Positions 56,540-64,000 of a DNA stretch of 64,000 nucleotides are shown here, piece after piece. The translations under genes were made by a program, and so were the position numbers. How positions within the stretch are numbered: the stretch's first letter is position 1; every line of letters starts with the position of its first letter. The notes beneath the pieces were generated by a model. That model was not told the origin of the DNA and did no database searches. It saw nothing but the letters and a program-made list of their open reading frames with translations. Source of the stretch: Streptococcus sp. LYSM12 (GTDB taxonomy: Bacteria; Bacillota; Bacilli; Lactobacillales; Streptococcaceae); NCBI RefSeq assembly GCF_004569635.1, contig NZ_SPOZ01000012.1:1-64000 (forward strand). The letters are read 5' to 3'.

Positions 56540-58837
56540 CTAGAATATTCTTTCTATCAGTTTATCCTCGTTAAACGTTAGTAACATCTTGTTGTTATGA
56601 CAGGTACGATCAGCTAAACAAATCATCAATTCTTCATCTTGCTGACCTCCTTCAATTTTGAAATAATTCACTTTCCCTTGAACCCAGCTAAAGGAAATTT
56701 TATAACCTCCTCTTGTCCTAAATCCTGTTACTTCTCCTTCAGTCCAATCACGTGGCAAGGCAGGTAACAAGGTTATCCTATTATTATGGCTTTGGACTAA
56801 CATTTCGCATATACCACTAACCAATCCTAAATTACCGTCAATTTGGAAAGGGGGATGGTCTAAAAATAAATTCCCTAGTGTTGCATTTTTCAACAGCCCG
56901 TCTATTTCCTTATATGCAGCATCTCCTTGTCTTAATCGAGCAAAGAAATGAATGAGCCATGCAGCACTCCAACCTGTTTGAGTGCTAGCATGTAGGCCAC
57001 TAACTAACCAGTTACCGATTGCTTTTTCCCTATCTTCTGAGGAAAGAAATCCTGCGTGTGACAGGCGACGCTCAATGGTAACTCTAGCCGCATTAGCCAG
57101 TTCAGGTGTCTTTTCAAGATCAATTTCATCATAAGGATATAGCCCAAATAGTGGAGATATATGCCGATGTCCTGGTTCAACCTCCTCGTAATCTTCAAAC
57201 CATTCTTGAATTTGGCCTAACTTACCAATTTTTGTGACGGGTAGTTTCCCTCTAATTTTCGTAACACGTTCTGTAAAATCAGAAACATCATCTAAAACTC
57301 TCGCAATGCCAATACAAGAATCGCAAAAATATCTTAGAATTTGATAATCAATCGTGGATGAAAGACAGACACTCCCCTCAATACCATTTTTAAGACGATA
57401 TTTATTTTCAGGGGACACAGTGGGACCTGTCATTAAATAGCCATTACACTCAAATAAATAATCTTCAAAGAATAGAAAGGCTTCCTGAATCAAGTTAAAG
57501 TGTTTTTCTAGTATAGTCCTGTCTCCAAAATACTGGTAATGCTCCCAAATGTGGGTGCATAGCCAAGGAACAGTTAAAACCCAAATAGCTGCTCCCAGTG
57601 CATGAGATTGAGGGGCAGTATCACCAAAGCCATCCGTATTATGATGGGCCGTAAATCCCCTTGCTCCATACATCTTTTGAGCTGTTATGCGACCTTGTTC
57701 TCTCATTTTTTCAAGCATATCAAACAGAGGATATTCAACTTCTGGCAAATCACAAGGACCAACTAACCAATAGTTCATCTGAGTATTAATATTGATGGTG
57801 TATTTAGATCCCCAGATAGGATTTAAATCATCACACCAAATACCTTGTAGGTTAGAGGGTAAACCATTCGGCTGACTGGATGAAATGAGCAAATATCTTC
57901 CATAGTGGAATAATAATGTTGCTAAATAATGACTGTATCGTGAGGCATTTTGAAGAAGATAATCTGTTGGATACGTCAAGCACTCCTCCATAAATCCAAG
58001 TTTAAAATCAACCCTTTTAAACTGACTTTGGTACTTCTTGATATGGGTGTTTTTCTCATTCTCATAATGGAGAGATGAGAGTGTTTGAAATGATGATATC
58101 ACACTATCTTCATCACTGTCATGCCAGTAATCTGTTACTGATTTTAGGTAGATCGATACTTCCGTGGCATTACGAACGACAATAGTTTCACCTAAAATAG
58201 CGACTTCTCCATCAGTAGCTTCTGCACGACATCCAACCTTAAAACGAACTCCTTTTCGTCCACCAGCTGAAGCCGACATGATAAGCGTATTGGTATTCAA
58301 TCGGGAAACCTCATCATTAAAACGTTTATTCCTACCTAGACGAATATTCACATTCAAACCATGTGCTTGTGATGAACTCAATCGGCAACACAAAAGATTA
58401 CTAGTAAAACTTGTAAAATATTCCCTAGTGACTGTCTGACCCTTTTGGTCTTCAAAAACAACGGTGGATATGGCTGTATCTAAGTCCAATTCTCTTCTAT
58501 ACTGGACGGTTTCGTTAGAAATATCAACGTGTTCAATATAGAGTTCACCAAGTAATTCATAATGACTTTGATCACGTGGAATAGCAAACATGGTCAATTT
58601 TACAAGTTCTTCTGCCTTTTCAATATCCCCTTCTAACAATAAATTTCTGATTTCATTCAGATGGGAGAGTGAGTCAGGATTGTTTCGATCTGATTTTCCC
58701 CTGTACCAAATTGTTTCGTCATTTAACTGGATACATTCTTTCTGAACCGTACCATAAATCATGCCTCCCAAATGACCATTCCCAATCGGTAATGCTTCAT
58801 TCCAGGTGGAAGCCGCTTTCTCATACCATAATTTCAC
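56540..58837 (-). CDS. GH95 alpha-1,2-L-fucosidase
   Basis: This 765-residue protein starts with LWYEKAASTWNEALPIGNGHLGGMIYG and has NLQGIWCDDLNPIWGSKYTININTQMNYW with the catalytic Asn pair, HHNTDGFGDTA, and FQIDGNLG near the end, where the family's catalytic Asp sits. It has no signal peptide, so it acts in the cytoplasm on imported oligosaccharides, releasing fucose. It belongs to the operon with GH98 and the PTS. Confidence 0.93.
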   Translation of the reverse strand: MKLWYEKAASTWNEALPIGNGHLGGMIYGTVQKECIQLNDETIWYRGKSDRNNPDSLSHLNEIRNLLLEGDIEKAEELVKLTMFAIPRDQSHYELLGELYIEHVDISNETVQYRRELDLDTAISTVVFEDQKGQTVTREYFTSFTSNLLCCRLSSSQAHGLNVNIRLGRNKRFNDEVSRLNTNTLIMSASAGGRKGVRFKVGCRAEATDGEVAILGETIVVRNATEVSIYLKSVTDYWHDSDEDSVISSFQTLSSLHYENEKNTHIKKYQSQFKRVDFKLGFMEECLTYPTDYLLQNASRYSHYLATLLFHYGRYLLISSSQPNGLPSNLQGIWCDDLNPIWGSKYTININTQMNYWLVGPCDLPEVEYPLFDMLEKMREQGRITAQKMYGARGFTAHHNTDGFGDTAPQSHALGAAIWVLTVPWLCTHIWEHYQYFGDRTILEKHFNLIQEAFLFFEDYLFECNGYLMTGPTVSPENKYRLKNGIEGSVCLSSTIDYQILRYFCDSCIGIARVLDDVSDFTERVTKIRGKLPVTKIGKLGQIQEWFEDYEEVEPGHRHISPLFGLYPYDEIDLEKTPELANAARVTIERRLSHAGFLSSEDREKAIGNWLVSGLHASTQTGWSAAWLIHFFARLRQGDAAYKEIDGLLKNATLGNLFLDHPPFQIDGNLGLVSGICEMLVQSHNNRITLLPALPRDWTEGEVTGFRTRGGYKISFSWVQGKVNYFKIEGGQQDEELMICLADRTCHNNKMLLTFNEDKLIERIF

Positions 58838-58883
58838 TTAAGGTCCTCTCTTCTAATGCCCAACACCACCTCCACTCTCTTGA

Positions 58884-59684
58884 TTATTTTAAAATCCCCA
58901 ATACAACAAGAAGCACACCAACAATCATCACGGTAAAAATCAGGGTTACTGGATTTTTACCTTTACGAATAAGTTTACACATGAGTAATGTTAATGCCAT
59001 TGGGATAAATCCTGGAATGAGATTTTGAATCATTTCTTGAACAGAGATGACCAATTCTCCTTGTTTAAATTCCAAGCCAATATTCACACCAACCATGGCT
59101 GGAATCAAACCTCCAACCAAGACTAAACCTAGAGCAGTTGCCATAGTGGTAACACGATGTAAGGTGCCTCTTGTATTATTTTCTTGAATAAGCCTTGAAC
59201 CTTTCGCATACCCATACTTCAAACCAATATATTTCACCGGAATATTGATAGCGTTAAAGAGCAACAAGGCGATAAAGATACCTAGAGCACCACCATTTTT
59301 GGAGTAAGAAGCACCGATACTAAAGCAGATTGGAACTAACGTCAGCCAAAACAAACTATCACCCAAACCAGCAAGTGGCCCCATAAGCCCAATTTTAATA
59401 CCTGTGATTGAAGCTGCCCCTTCATTTCCCTCCTGTTCTTCCATGGCTGATGTAACCCCAAGAATGAATGGTGCTGCGGTCTGGTGAGTATTAAAAAATT
59501 CGAGGTGACGTTTCATTGCAGGAGCTGCAGAATCTTTATCAGGATACAGTTTTTTCAAAACTGGAAGAATGGTATATAAAAATCCTAAGTTTTGCATTCT
59601 TTCATAATTCCACGAAGAACCGTACATAAAGCTTCGTTTAAAAACGTTCTGAAGTTCCACCTTAGATAGTTTATTGTTCATCAT
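58884..59684 (-). CDS. PTS EIID, mannose/fructose/sorbose family
   Basis: This 266-residue protein has the EIID start (LSKVELQNVFKRSFMYGSSWNYERMQNLGFLYTILPVLKKLYPD), FFNTHQTAAPFILGVTSAMEEQ and a C-terminal membrane region. With EIIC it forms the membrane channel for sugar uptake. It overlaps eIIC by 4 bp. By operon context the substrate is a fucosylated oligosaccharide. Confidence 0.93.
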   Translation of the reverse strand: MMNNKLSKVELQNVFKRSFMYGSSWNYERMQNLGFLYTILPVLKKLYPDKDSAAPAMKRHLEFFNTHQTAAPFILGVTSAMEEQEGNEGAASITGIKIGLMGPLAGLGDSLFWLTLVPICFSIGASYSKNGGALGIFIALLLFNAINIPVKYIGLKYGYAKGSRLIQENNTRGTLHRVTTMATALGLVLVGGLIPAMVGVNIGLEFKQGELVISVQEMIQNLIPGFIPMALTLLMCKLIRKGKNPVTLIFTVMIVGVLLVVLGILK

Positions 59685-60469
59685 AAATCAAGATCCTCCT
59701 GGCTATCAACAGCTACTGAAGTTGCTGTCTGTGATTTGCTTTCTATCATCATATCGTAGAAGAATGCTACTGCAAGACCAACGAGTGAAATACCAATCGT
59801 TGACATATTTCCATAAACCGAACAAATGAAACCAATCAATAAGAATACCCACATATTTTTCTTAAGCATCATATTTAGTAACATGCCAAAACCGATAGAG
59901 GGTAGGAGAGCCCCTGCTGAGTTAAGACCTTGCATAATAATAGGTGGTACCTTAGCAAATAGGTCTGCAACATATTCTCCTCCGAGCATAATTGTTAAGA
60001 AAATCGGTACAATTTTGAATAAGGTAATGACTACTAAACTTGAGTAATGGTAAAGACCAATTTTTGAGTAATCACCTTTTTTAGCATCATTATCTGCCTT
60101 TTTCACGAAATAAACGTCCAGTGTTTTAGCAAGTACGTCTAATTGTTGGGTTGCAACTGCGATTGGAACAGCAATTGCAATTCCTGCTGTTTCACCCTGT
60201 CCAGAAAGAATACCGAATGCTGTACCAATAATAGCACCTGAAATGGTATCTGGCGGGGTGTATCCACCGATACCCGTTACACCTAACCAGGTTAATTCAA
60301 GAGCTGCACCTATCACAACACCTTGAGTAAAATCTCCTAAAACCACTCCTACCATTGCACTTGTGACTAATGGACGATGAATCATGAACAAGGGTCCATT
60401 ATAGTCAATGGTAGCAATGATACCTACTAATGTCACCAGTAATGCTTGTGTGAATAGCATATACTGCAC
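59681..60469 (-). CDS. PTS EIIC, mannose/fructose/sorbose family
   Basis: This 262-residue polytopic protein has the EIIC pattern FMIHRPLVTSAMVGVVLGDFTQGVVIGAALELTWLGVTGIGGYTPPD. It forms the transport path with EIID. It lies 14 bp behind eIIB. Confidence 0.93.
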   Translation of the reverse strand: MQYMLFTQALLVTLVGIIATIDYNGPLFMIHRPLVTSAMVGVVLGDFTQGVVIGAALELTWLGVTGIGGYTPPDTISGAIIGTAFGILSGQGETAGIAIAVPIAVATQQLDVLAKTLDVYFVKKADNDAKKGDYSKIGLYHYSSLVVITLFKIVPIFLTIMLGGEYVADLFAKVPPIIMQGLNSAGALLPSIGFGMLLNMMLKKNMWVFLLIGFICSVYGNMSTIGISLVGLAVAFFYDMMIESKSQTATSVAVDSQEDLDL

Positions 60470-60483
60470 CTCCTTATATTAGT

Positions 60484-60954
60484 TTATAAATATTTTTCTA
60501 GCCTTGTAATTTTGTCATTAGGAACCATTTGAATTTCAACTCGTGTCCCCTTATCAACAATCTTTTGGAAGTAGACTTTATCTTCTGCTCCTAAAGCTAC
60601 TCCACCAGTTACTTTCTCATTATCATCTGTTTTACTCATTTGTCCTACATTAAGATATTCCAATACCATACCACCTGCAATGCAGTCGTACACATCTTTA
60701 GGGTTCGTATAGATAACCATCGTTTTCTTTTTTATTGGTACAGTATTTAAAATCTCTACAAATCGAGAGACACTGAAGAAAACAATTTTTAAACCAACAG
60801 GCGCTGAGATTTTCAAGATAGATTGTCTTGTTTTATCTTCAGAAATACTATCATTAACAATAATAACCTGTTCAATATCATATTTTTTCAGCCAAGTCGT
60901 AACTACTTGTCCATGAACTAATCGGTCATCTATACGAACAAATTCTATAGACAT
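60484..60954 (-). CDS. PTS EIIB, mannose/fructose/sorbose family
   Basis: This 156-residue protein has the phosphorylation site in [17 protein letters not shown], with His14. It passes phosphate from EIIA to the incoming sugar. Its start overlaps the eIIA stop by 10 bp, and GAGGAGG precedes the ATG. Confidence 0.95.
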   Translation of the reverse strand: MSIEFVRIDDRLVHGQVVTTWLKKYDIEQVIIVNDSISEDKTRQSILKISAPVGLKIVFFSVSRFVEILNTVPIKKKTMVIYTNPKDVYDCIAGGMVLEYLNVGQMSKTDDNEKVTGGVALGAEDKVYFQKIVDKGTRVEIQMVPNDKITRLEKYL

Positions 60955-61379
60955 AACTCCTCCTCCTCTTCAACATTCAACTTACTTTTGACCTTAAATA
61001 ATGCTCTTTGAGCATTTGAGATGATACCCTCTACATCAATTTCTACATTATAACTAGAAATCAATTCAACGAGTAAGGGAATATTAAATCCTGTCACAAT
61101 GTGAACACGTTCCTGGTCAATAAACTGACTTAATGCGACATTATTGGGACTGCCACCTATCAGATCTGTAAGAATAATCACCTCACGATTTACTTTCAAC
61201 AACTCTCCTACCTGTTTCTTAAAAAGTTGTTCAAAGTCGGAGATATTTTCCCCCGGCATCAAGCTTAACACCCTAACCCTATCAGTCGTTGTTTCACCGA
61301 CAAACATCTCAGATGTCATCAGGGCCCCTTTGGCAAAGTCACCATGACTAGCAATTAAAATTCCTCGATTAAACAACAT
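60945..61379 (-). CDS. PTS EIIA, mannose family
   Basis: This 144-residue protein has [20 protein letters not shown] with phospho-His12 and [16 protein letters not shown]. It accepts phosphate from HPr. It is adjacent to fucU (1-bp gap). Confidence 0.95.
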   Translation of the reverse strand: MLFNRGILIASHGDFAKGALMTSEMFVGETTTDRVRVLSLMPGENISDFEQLFKKQVGELLKVNREVIILTDLIGGSPNNVALSQFIDQERVHIVTGFNIPLLVELISSYNVEIDVEGIISNAQRALFKVKSKLNVEEEEELCL

Positions 61380-61380
61380 C

Positions 61381-61809
61381 TTATTCCACTACTACCCCTT
61401 TCTTCAGAATAATATTCGCATATAAGGAGGTTTCTCCTGTCGCAACTATTGCATAGGCTTTTTTACTACGTTCATAGAAATCTTCTCGCCTTAGGTAGGT
61501 GATTGTTTTAGAACTTGTTCCACTATCTTCCAGCAAACTACGATAAGAATCCCAAATCCTCGGAATATCGTCTCCTGGAACAGCATTCATTAGCTGAACT
61601 GAACTGTCAACATAAGTATCTATCGGCATCAGATACAAAATAGAGTGCAATAATTCTGGAATAGCCAAACCATCACAACGGATTAGGCGAGTGGCACATG
61701 AAACTGCAGGATAATTAGCGTCTGCTAATACTAGCTCATCTCCATGCCCCATTTCCATGAGAATTTTGATTAATTCTGGCGAAATATTCTTAGGTATATG
61801 ATTTAGCAT
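61381..61809 (-). CDS. fucU: L-fucose mutarotase
   Basis: About 142 residues of the RbsD/FucU family: ISPELIKILMEMGHGDELVLADANYP with the catalytic His of GHGD, and YERSKKAYAIVATGETSLYANIILKKG at the end. It interconverts fucose anomers for FucI. ATG at 61809 follows GAGAGG; an upstream TTG is rejected. Confidence 0.93.
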   Translation of the reverse strand: MLNHIPKNISPELIKILMEMGHGDELVLADANYPAVSCATRLIRCDGLAIPELLHSILYLMPIDTYVDSSVQLMNAVPGDDIPRIWDSYRSLLEDSGTSSKTITYLRREDFYERSKKAYAIVATGETSLYANIILKKGVVVE

Positions 61810-61820
61810 TGACAACCTCT

Positions 61821-62459
61821 CTATTTTCGCTGCCCGTAGGTCTTAAATTTTTCAGCCATAAGTTCCATCTCTTCTTCTGGTAGAACAAATGGATTTCCAA
61901 AACTTTTGGCAATGCAATAGATTTTTGAACAATATTCGACTTCTTCGACGATATTAAAGGCGTTAAGAAGATCTTTTGCACCTGCTAAGATACCATGATT
62001 GGCAAGCAAAACCGCTCTACGATTTTCCATAGCCTTAGCAGCATTGACTGCTAATTCCTTGGTGCCATAGGTCGCGTAGTCAGCAACTCTAACATCCTTA
62101 CCCGCCACTGCAATCATATAATGGGTCGCAGGTAAAGGTTCTCTCAAGCAAGCCAAAACCGTCGCATAGGTCGTGTGAGCATGAATAATGGCATCAATAT
62201 CGTCACGTGTCTGATACTGGATGAGATGCATGTACCATTCGCTAGAGGGTAACGAATGCCCCTCTACCACATGACCATCCATATCCATGATAACAATGTC
62301 CTCTTCTTTGATATCAAAGAAGTCAATTCCCGATGGGGTGATGGCCATCTGTTTTTTCTCTCGATCAAAGACACTGAGATTACCACCTGTCCCCTTTGTT
62401 AAATCTGTTTCGACTAACTTTTTACCATATTGAATCAATTCTTGTCTTATGTTTGTCAT
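61821..62459 (-). CDS. fucA: L-fuculose-phosphate aldolase
   Basis: This 212-residue class II aldolase/adducin-family protein has GTGGNLSVFDREK, SSEWYMHLIQYQTRDDIDAIIHAHTTYATVLA (zinc His pair) and AVLLANHGILAGAKDLLNAF (third His). It splits fuculose-1-phosphate to DHAP and lactaldehyde. It lies 12 bp behind fucI. A fuculokinase gene is not in the window. Confidence 0.94.
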   Translation of the reverse strand: MTNIRQELIQYGKKLVETDLTKGTGGNLSVFDREKKQMAITPSGIDFFDIKEEDIVIMDMDGHVVEGHSLPSSEWYMHLIQYQTRDDIDAIIHAHTTYATVLACLREPLPATHYMIAVAGKDVRVADYATYGTKELAVNAAKAMENRRAVLLANHGILAGAKDLLNAFNIVEEVEYCSKIYCIAKSFGNPFVLPEEEMELMAEKFKTYGQRK

Positions 62460-62471
62460 TATGCCCCTCCC

Positions 62472-64000
62472 CTATTTTTTATATAAAGGTCCTAAAACAT
62501 CATACATCTTGAAATCAGCTGCTTCTAAATCCTTTGTACCTACCCCAGAAAAGATACTTGGACGGAACACCTTATCCTTAGGTACATTATGCAAGGCGAC
62601 TGGAATACGAAGCATGCTTGCTAGTGTGATAACTTCTGCTCCGATATGCCCATGAACAAAGGCACCGTGGTTCGAACCCCAATGGTTCATGACATCATAA
62701 ACCGTTTCAAAGCCTGGCTCTCCAAGATTTGGTGCAAACCACGTTGTTGGCCATGTCTTATCTGTTCGTTCATCTAAGATACGATGAACATCCTCTTCTA
62801 ACAAACAAGTGTAGCCCTCTGCCAGCTGTAAAGTCGGACCAACGTCTTTTACAAGGTTGACCCGGATTAAGGTCACTGGTAACTCTGCACTGGTTTTAAA
62901 ATGTGATGAGAATCCGCCACCCCTAAAATATTCATAATTGGCACGACACCAGTCTGTTGCTTCTAAGCAAGCGCTAATATCTTTTTCCGTCATCTCCCAG
63001 AACGTTTTCATGGTTGGCTGACCCAATTCATCTCTAGCTGCTGCACTACCATCGAGAGCCGAAGCTCCTGAGTTTATTAAGTGCAAGATACCATGCTTAG
63101 CATGCCCATCCAAGCTTTTTCCAGTAACACGTTTAACAGCTTCAGGACTCCAGTAAGTTCTCACATCTGAAAAGATTGGTGCCTTATTGGTCAAGAGTGT
63201 TCCAAACAACATAGACACACCATTCAAGGTATCATTTTCAGTCGCAAAGGCTGTGACTGGTCGAGGCCCATCCCAGTCAAAGGTTGATGCTAGGATAGCT
63301 TCAGCAAAATCGCCATTTGGCAACCAGTCTGTCCATTGACGCTGGCCTTGGAAACCACCTGAAATGGCATTACGACCTCTCGCTTCTTCTTCCCAACCAA
63401 TATCAGCAAGCGCTGGGTTACCAAAGAGAATATCACGGATAATCAAGGTTTGCTTGGCGATAAATTCCCAGTCCTTATCCGCTGGAATAATCTTGGACTT
63501 GGTAATCACATCTGGGTAATCTTTCCCTATGTTGATGTCAATTCCCTCTTTACAATTATCCTTGATCCAAGCAAGAGCCTTGTCATATTCGTCTTTATCG
63601 TAAATTTCTAGTTGTATCCGACGGAGAATTTCTGTCATATCAACAAATTCAACCATCATGCCAAGGTAATCCTCAAAAAAGCTACTATCAACTTGTGAAC
63701 CTGCAATCCCCATTGAAGAAGCACCGATGTTGACATAAGACTTACCTTTCATCTGACCAACTGCCACTGCCCCTTTGACAAAGAGGAGAATTTTCTCTGC
63801 CACATCTACTGGGATACTGTGATCATCAAGATCTTGCACATCTCGTCCATAAATCTTAAAGGCAGGATAACCTTTTTGCACATAACCACTCATAGCAGCA
63901 GCTAGATAAACAGCACCTGGACGCTCTGTACCATTAAATCCCCAAATGGCTTTTAGGGTATTGGGGGACATGTCCATTGTTTCTGTACCGTAGCACCAGC
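62472..64000 (-). CDS. fucI: L-fucose isomerase (N-terminus outside window)
   Basis: About 509 C-terminal residues are present and the frame runs off the right edge (WCYGTETMDMSPNTLKAIWG is the first visible block). SSMGIAGSQVDSSFFEDYLGMMVEFVDMTEI, GGFQGQRQWTDWLPNGDFAEA and WGSNHGAFVHGHIGAEVITLASM are characteristic of FucI. It converts fucose to fuculose. It is the first fucose gene visible; the operon promoter lies further right. Confidence 0.96.
   Translation of the reverse strand, partial: WCYGTETMDMSPNTLKAIWGFNGTERPGAVYLAAAMSGYVQKGYPAFKIYGRDVQDLDDHSIPVDVAEKILLFVKGAVAVGQMKGKSYVNIGASSMGIAGSQVDSSFFEDYLGMMVEFVDMTEILRRIQLEIYDKDEYDKALAWIKDNCKEGIDINIGKDYPDVITKSKIIPADKDWEFIAKQTLIIRDILFGNPALADIGWEEEARGRNAISGGFQGQRQWTDWLPNGDFAEAILASTFDWDGPRPVTAFATENDTLNGVSMLFGTLLTNKAPIFSDVRTYWSPEAVKRVTGKSLDGHAKHGILHLINSGASALDGSAAARDELGQPTMKTFWEMTEKDISACLEATDWCRANYEYFRGGGFSSHFKTSAELPVTLIRVNLVKDVGPTLQLAEGYTCLLEEDVHRILDERTDKTWPTTWFAPNLGEPGFETVYDVMNHWGSNHGAFVHGHIGAEVITLASMLRIPVALHNVPKDKVFRPSIFSGVGTKDLEAADFKMYDVLGPLYKK

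Overview
The window looks like chromosome of a low-GC streptococcus, most probably Streptococcus suis or a close relative. The evidence is the rplJ-rplL, engB-clpX-folA-thyA backbone, LPXTG-anchored surface proteins, a fucose-glycan operon of the pneumococcal type, and short interspersed repeats of a kind I associate with S. suis. Species assignment is inference. No tRNA, rRNA or CRISPR array was seen.

The left 44.6 kb is a stack of three mobile elements. (1) An ICE of the ICESa2603/rplL family ends at a 15-bp att sequence (44577-44591) that overlaps the rplL stop codon. Its rep, MTase, PcfB, VirD4, VirB6-like, PrgI, VirB4 and CHAP-hydrolase genes run leftward from there, with an AgI/II adhesin and an AbiE toxin-antitoxin pair as cargo. 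(2) Its SNF2/N6-methylase gene is cut at about 21607 by a Tn1549-like ICE, of which only the right end (repA-dnaC-pcfB-antirepressor-traG) lies here. (3) The traG gene of that second ICE is cut by a 15.2-kb integrative mobilizable element (IME, 2378-17550). The IME carries a large serine recombinase, TnpW-like protein, MOBQ-type relaxase with an adjacent oriT, replication and regulatory genes. Its cargo is TetR, a ClbS/DfsB-family protein, two half-size ABC transporters and an ECF transporter. Downstream of the broken traG lie a second ClbS/DfsB paralogue and a PIN-like protein. The integrases of the two larger ICEs and the relaxase of the outermost one are outside the window to the left.

From 44.6 to 50.4 kb is housekeeping DNA: rplL, rplJ with an L10 leader, a secreted hypothetical gene, a broken small gene, an IS3-family remnant, engB, clpX, a small membrane-protein gene, folA and thyA. 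A 1.3-kb stretch without a recognised gene holds tandem 112-bp repeats and palindromes. An LPXTG-anchored 5'-nucleotidase is flanked by two copies of a ~100-bp inverted-repeat element. The right end is a fucose-glycan operon. A secreted GH98 endo-beta-galactosidase would release glycans, a mannose-family PTS would import them, GH95 would remove alpha-1,2-fucose, and FucI/FucU/FucA would process fucose. FucI runs off the edge.

The most unusual signals are: intrinsic terminators sitting between promoter region and ribosome binding site of about ten genes across all three elements, which suggests attenuation or processive antitermination; an IME that disables its helper ICE by sitting in the coupling-protein gene; a metallophore-import-like cargo module with visible TetR operators; and a duplicated ClbS/DfsB genotoxin-resistance-like gene.
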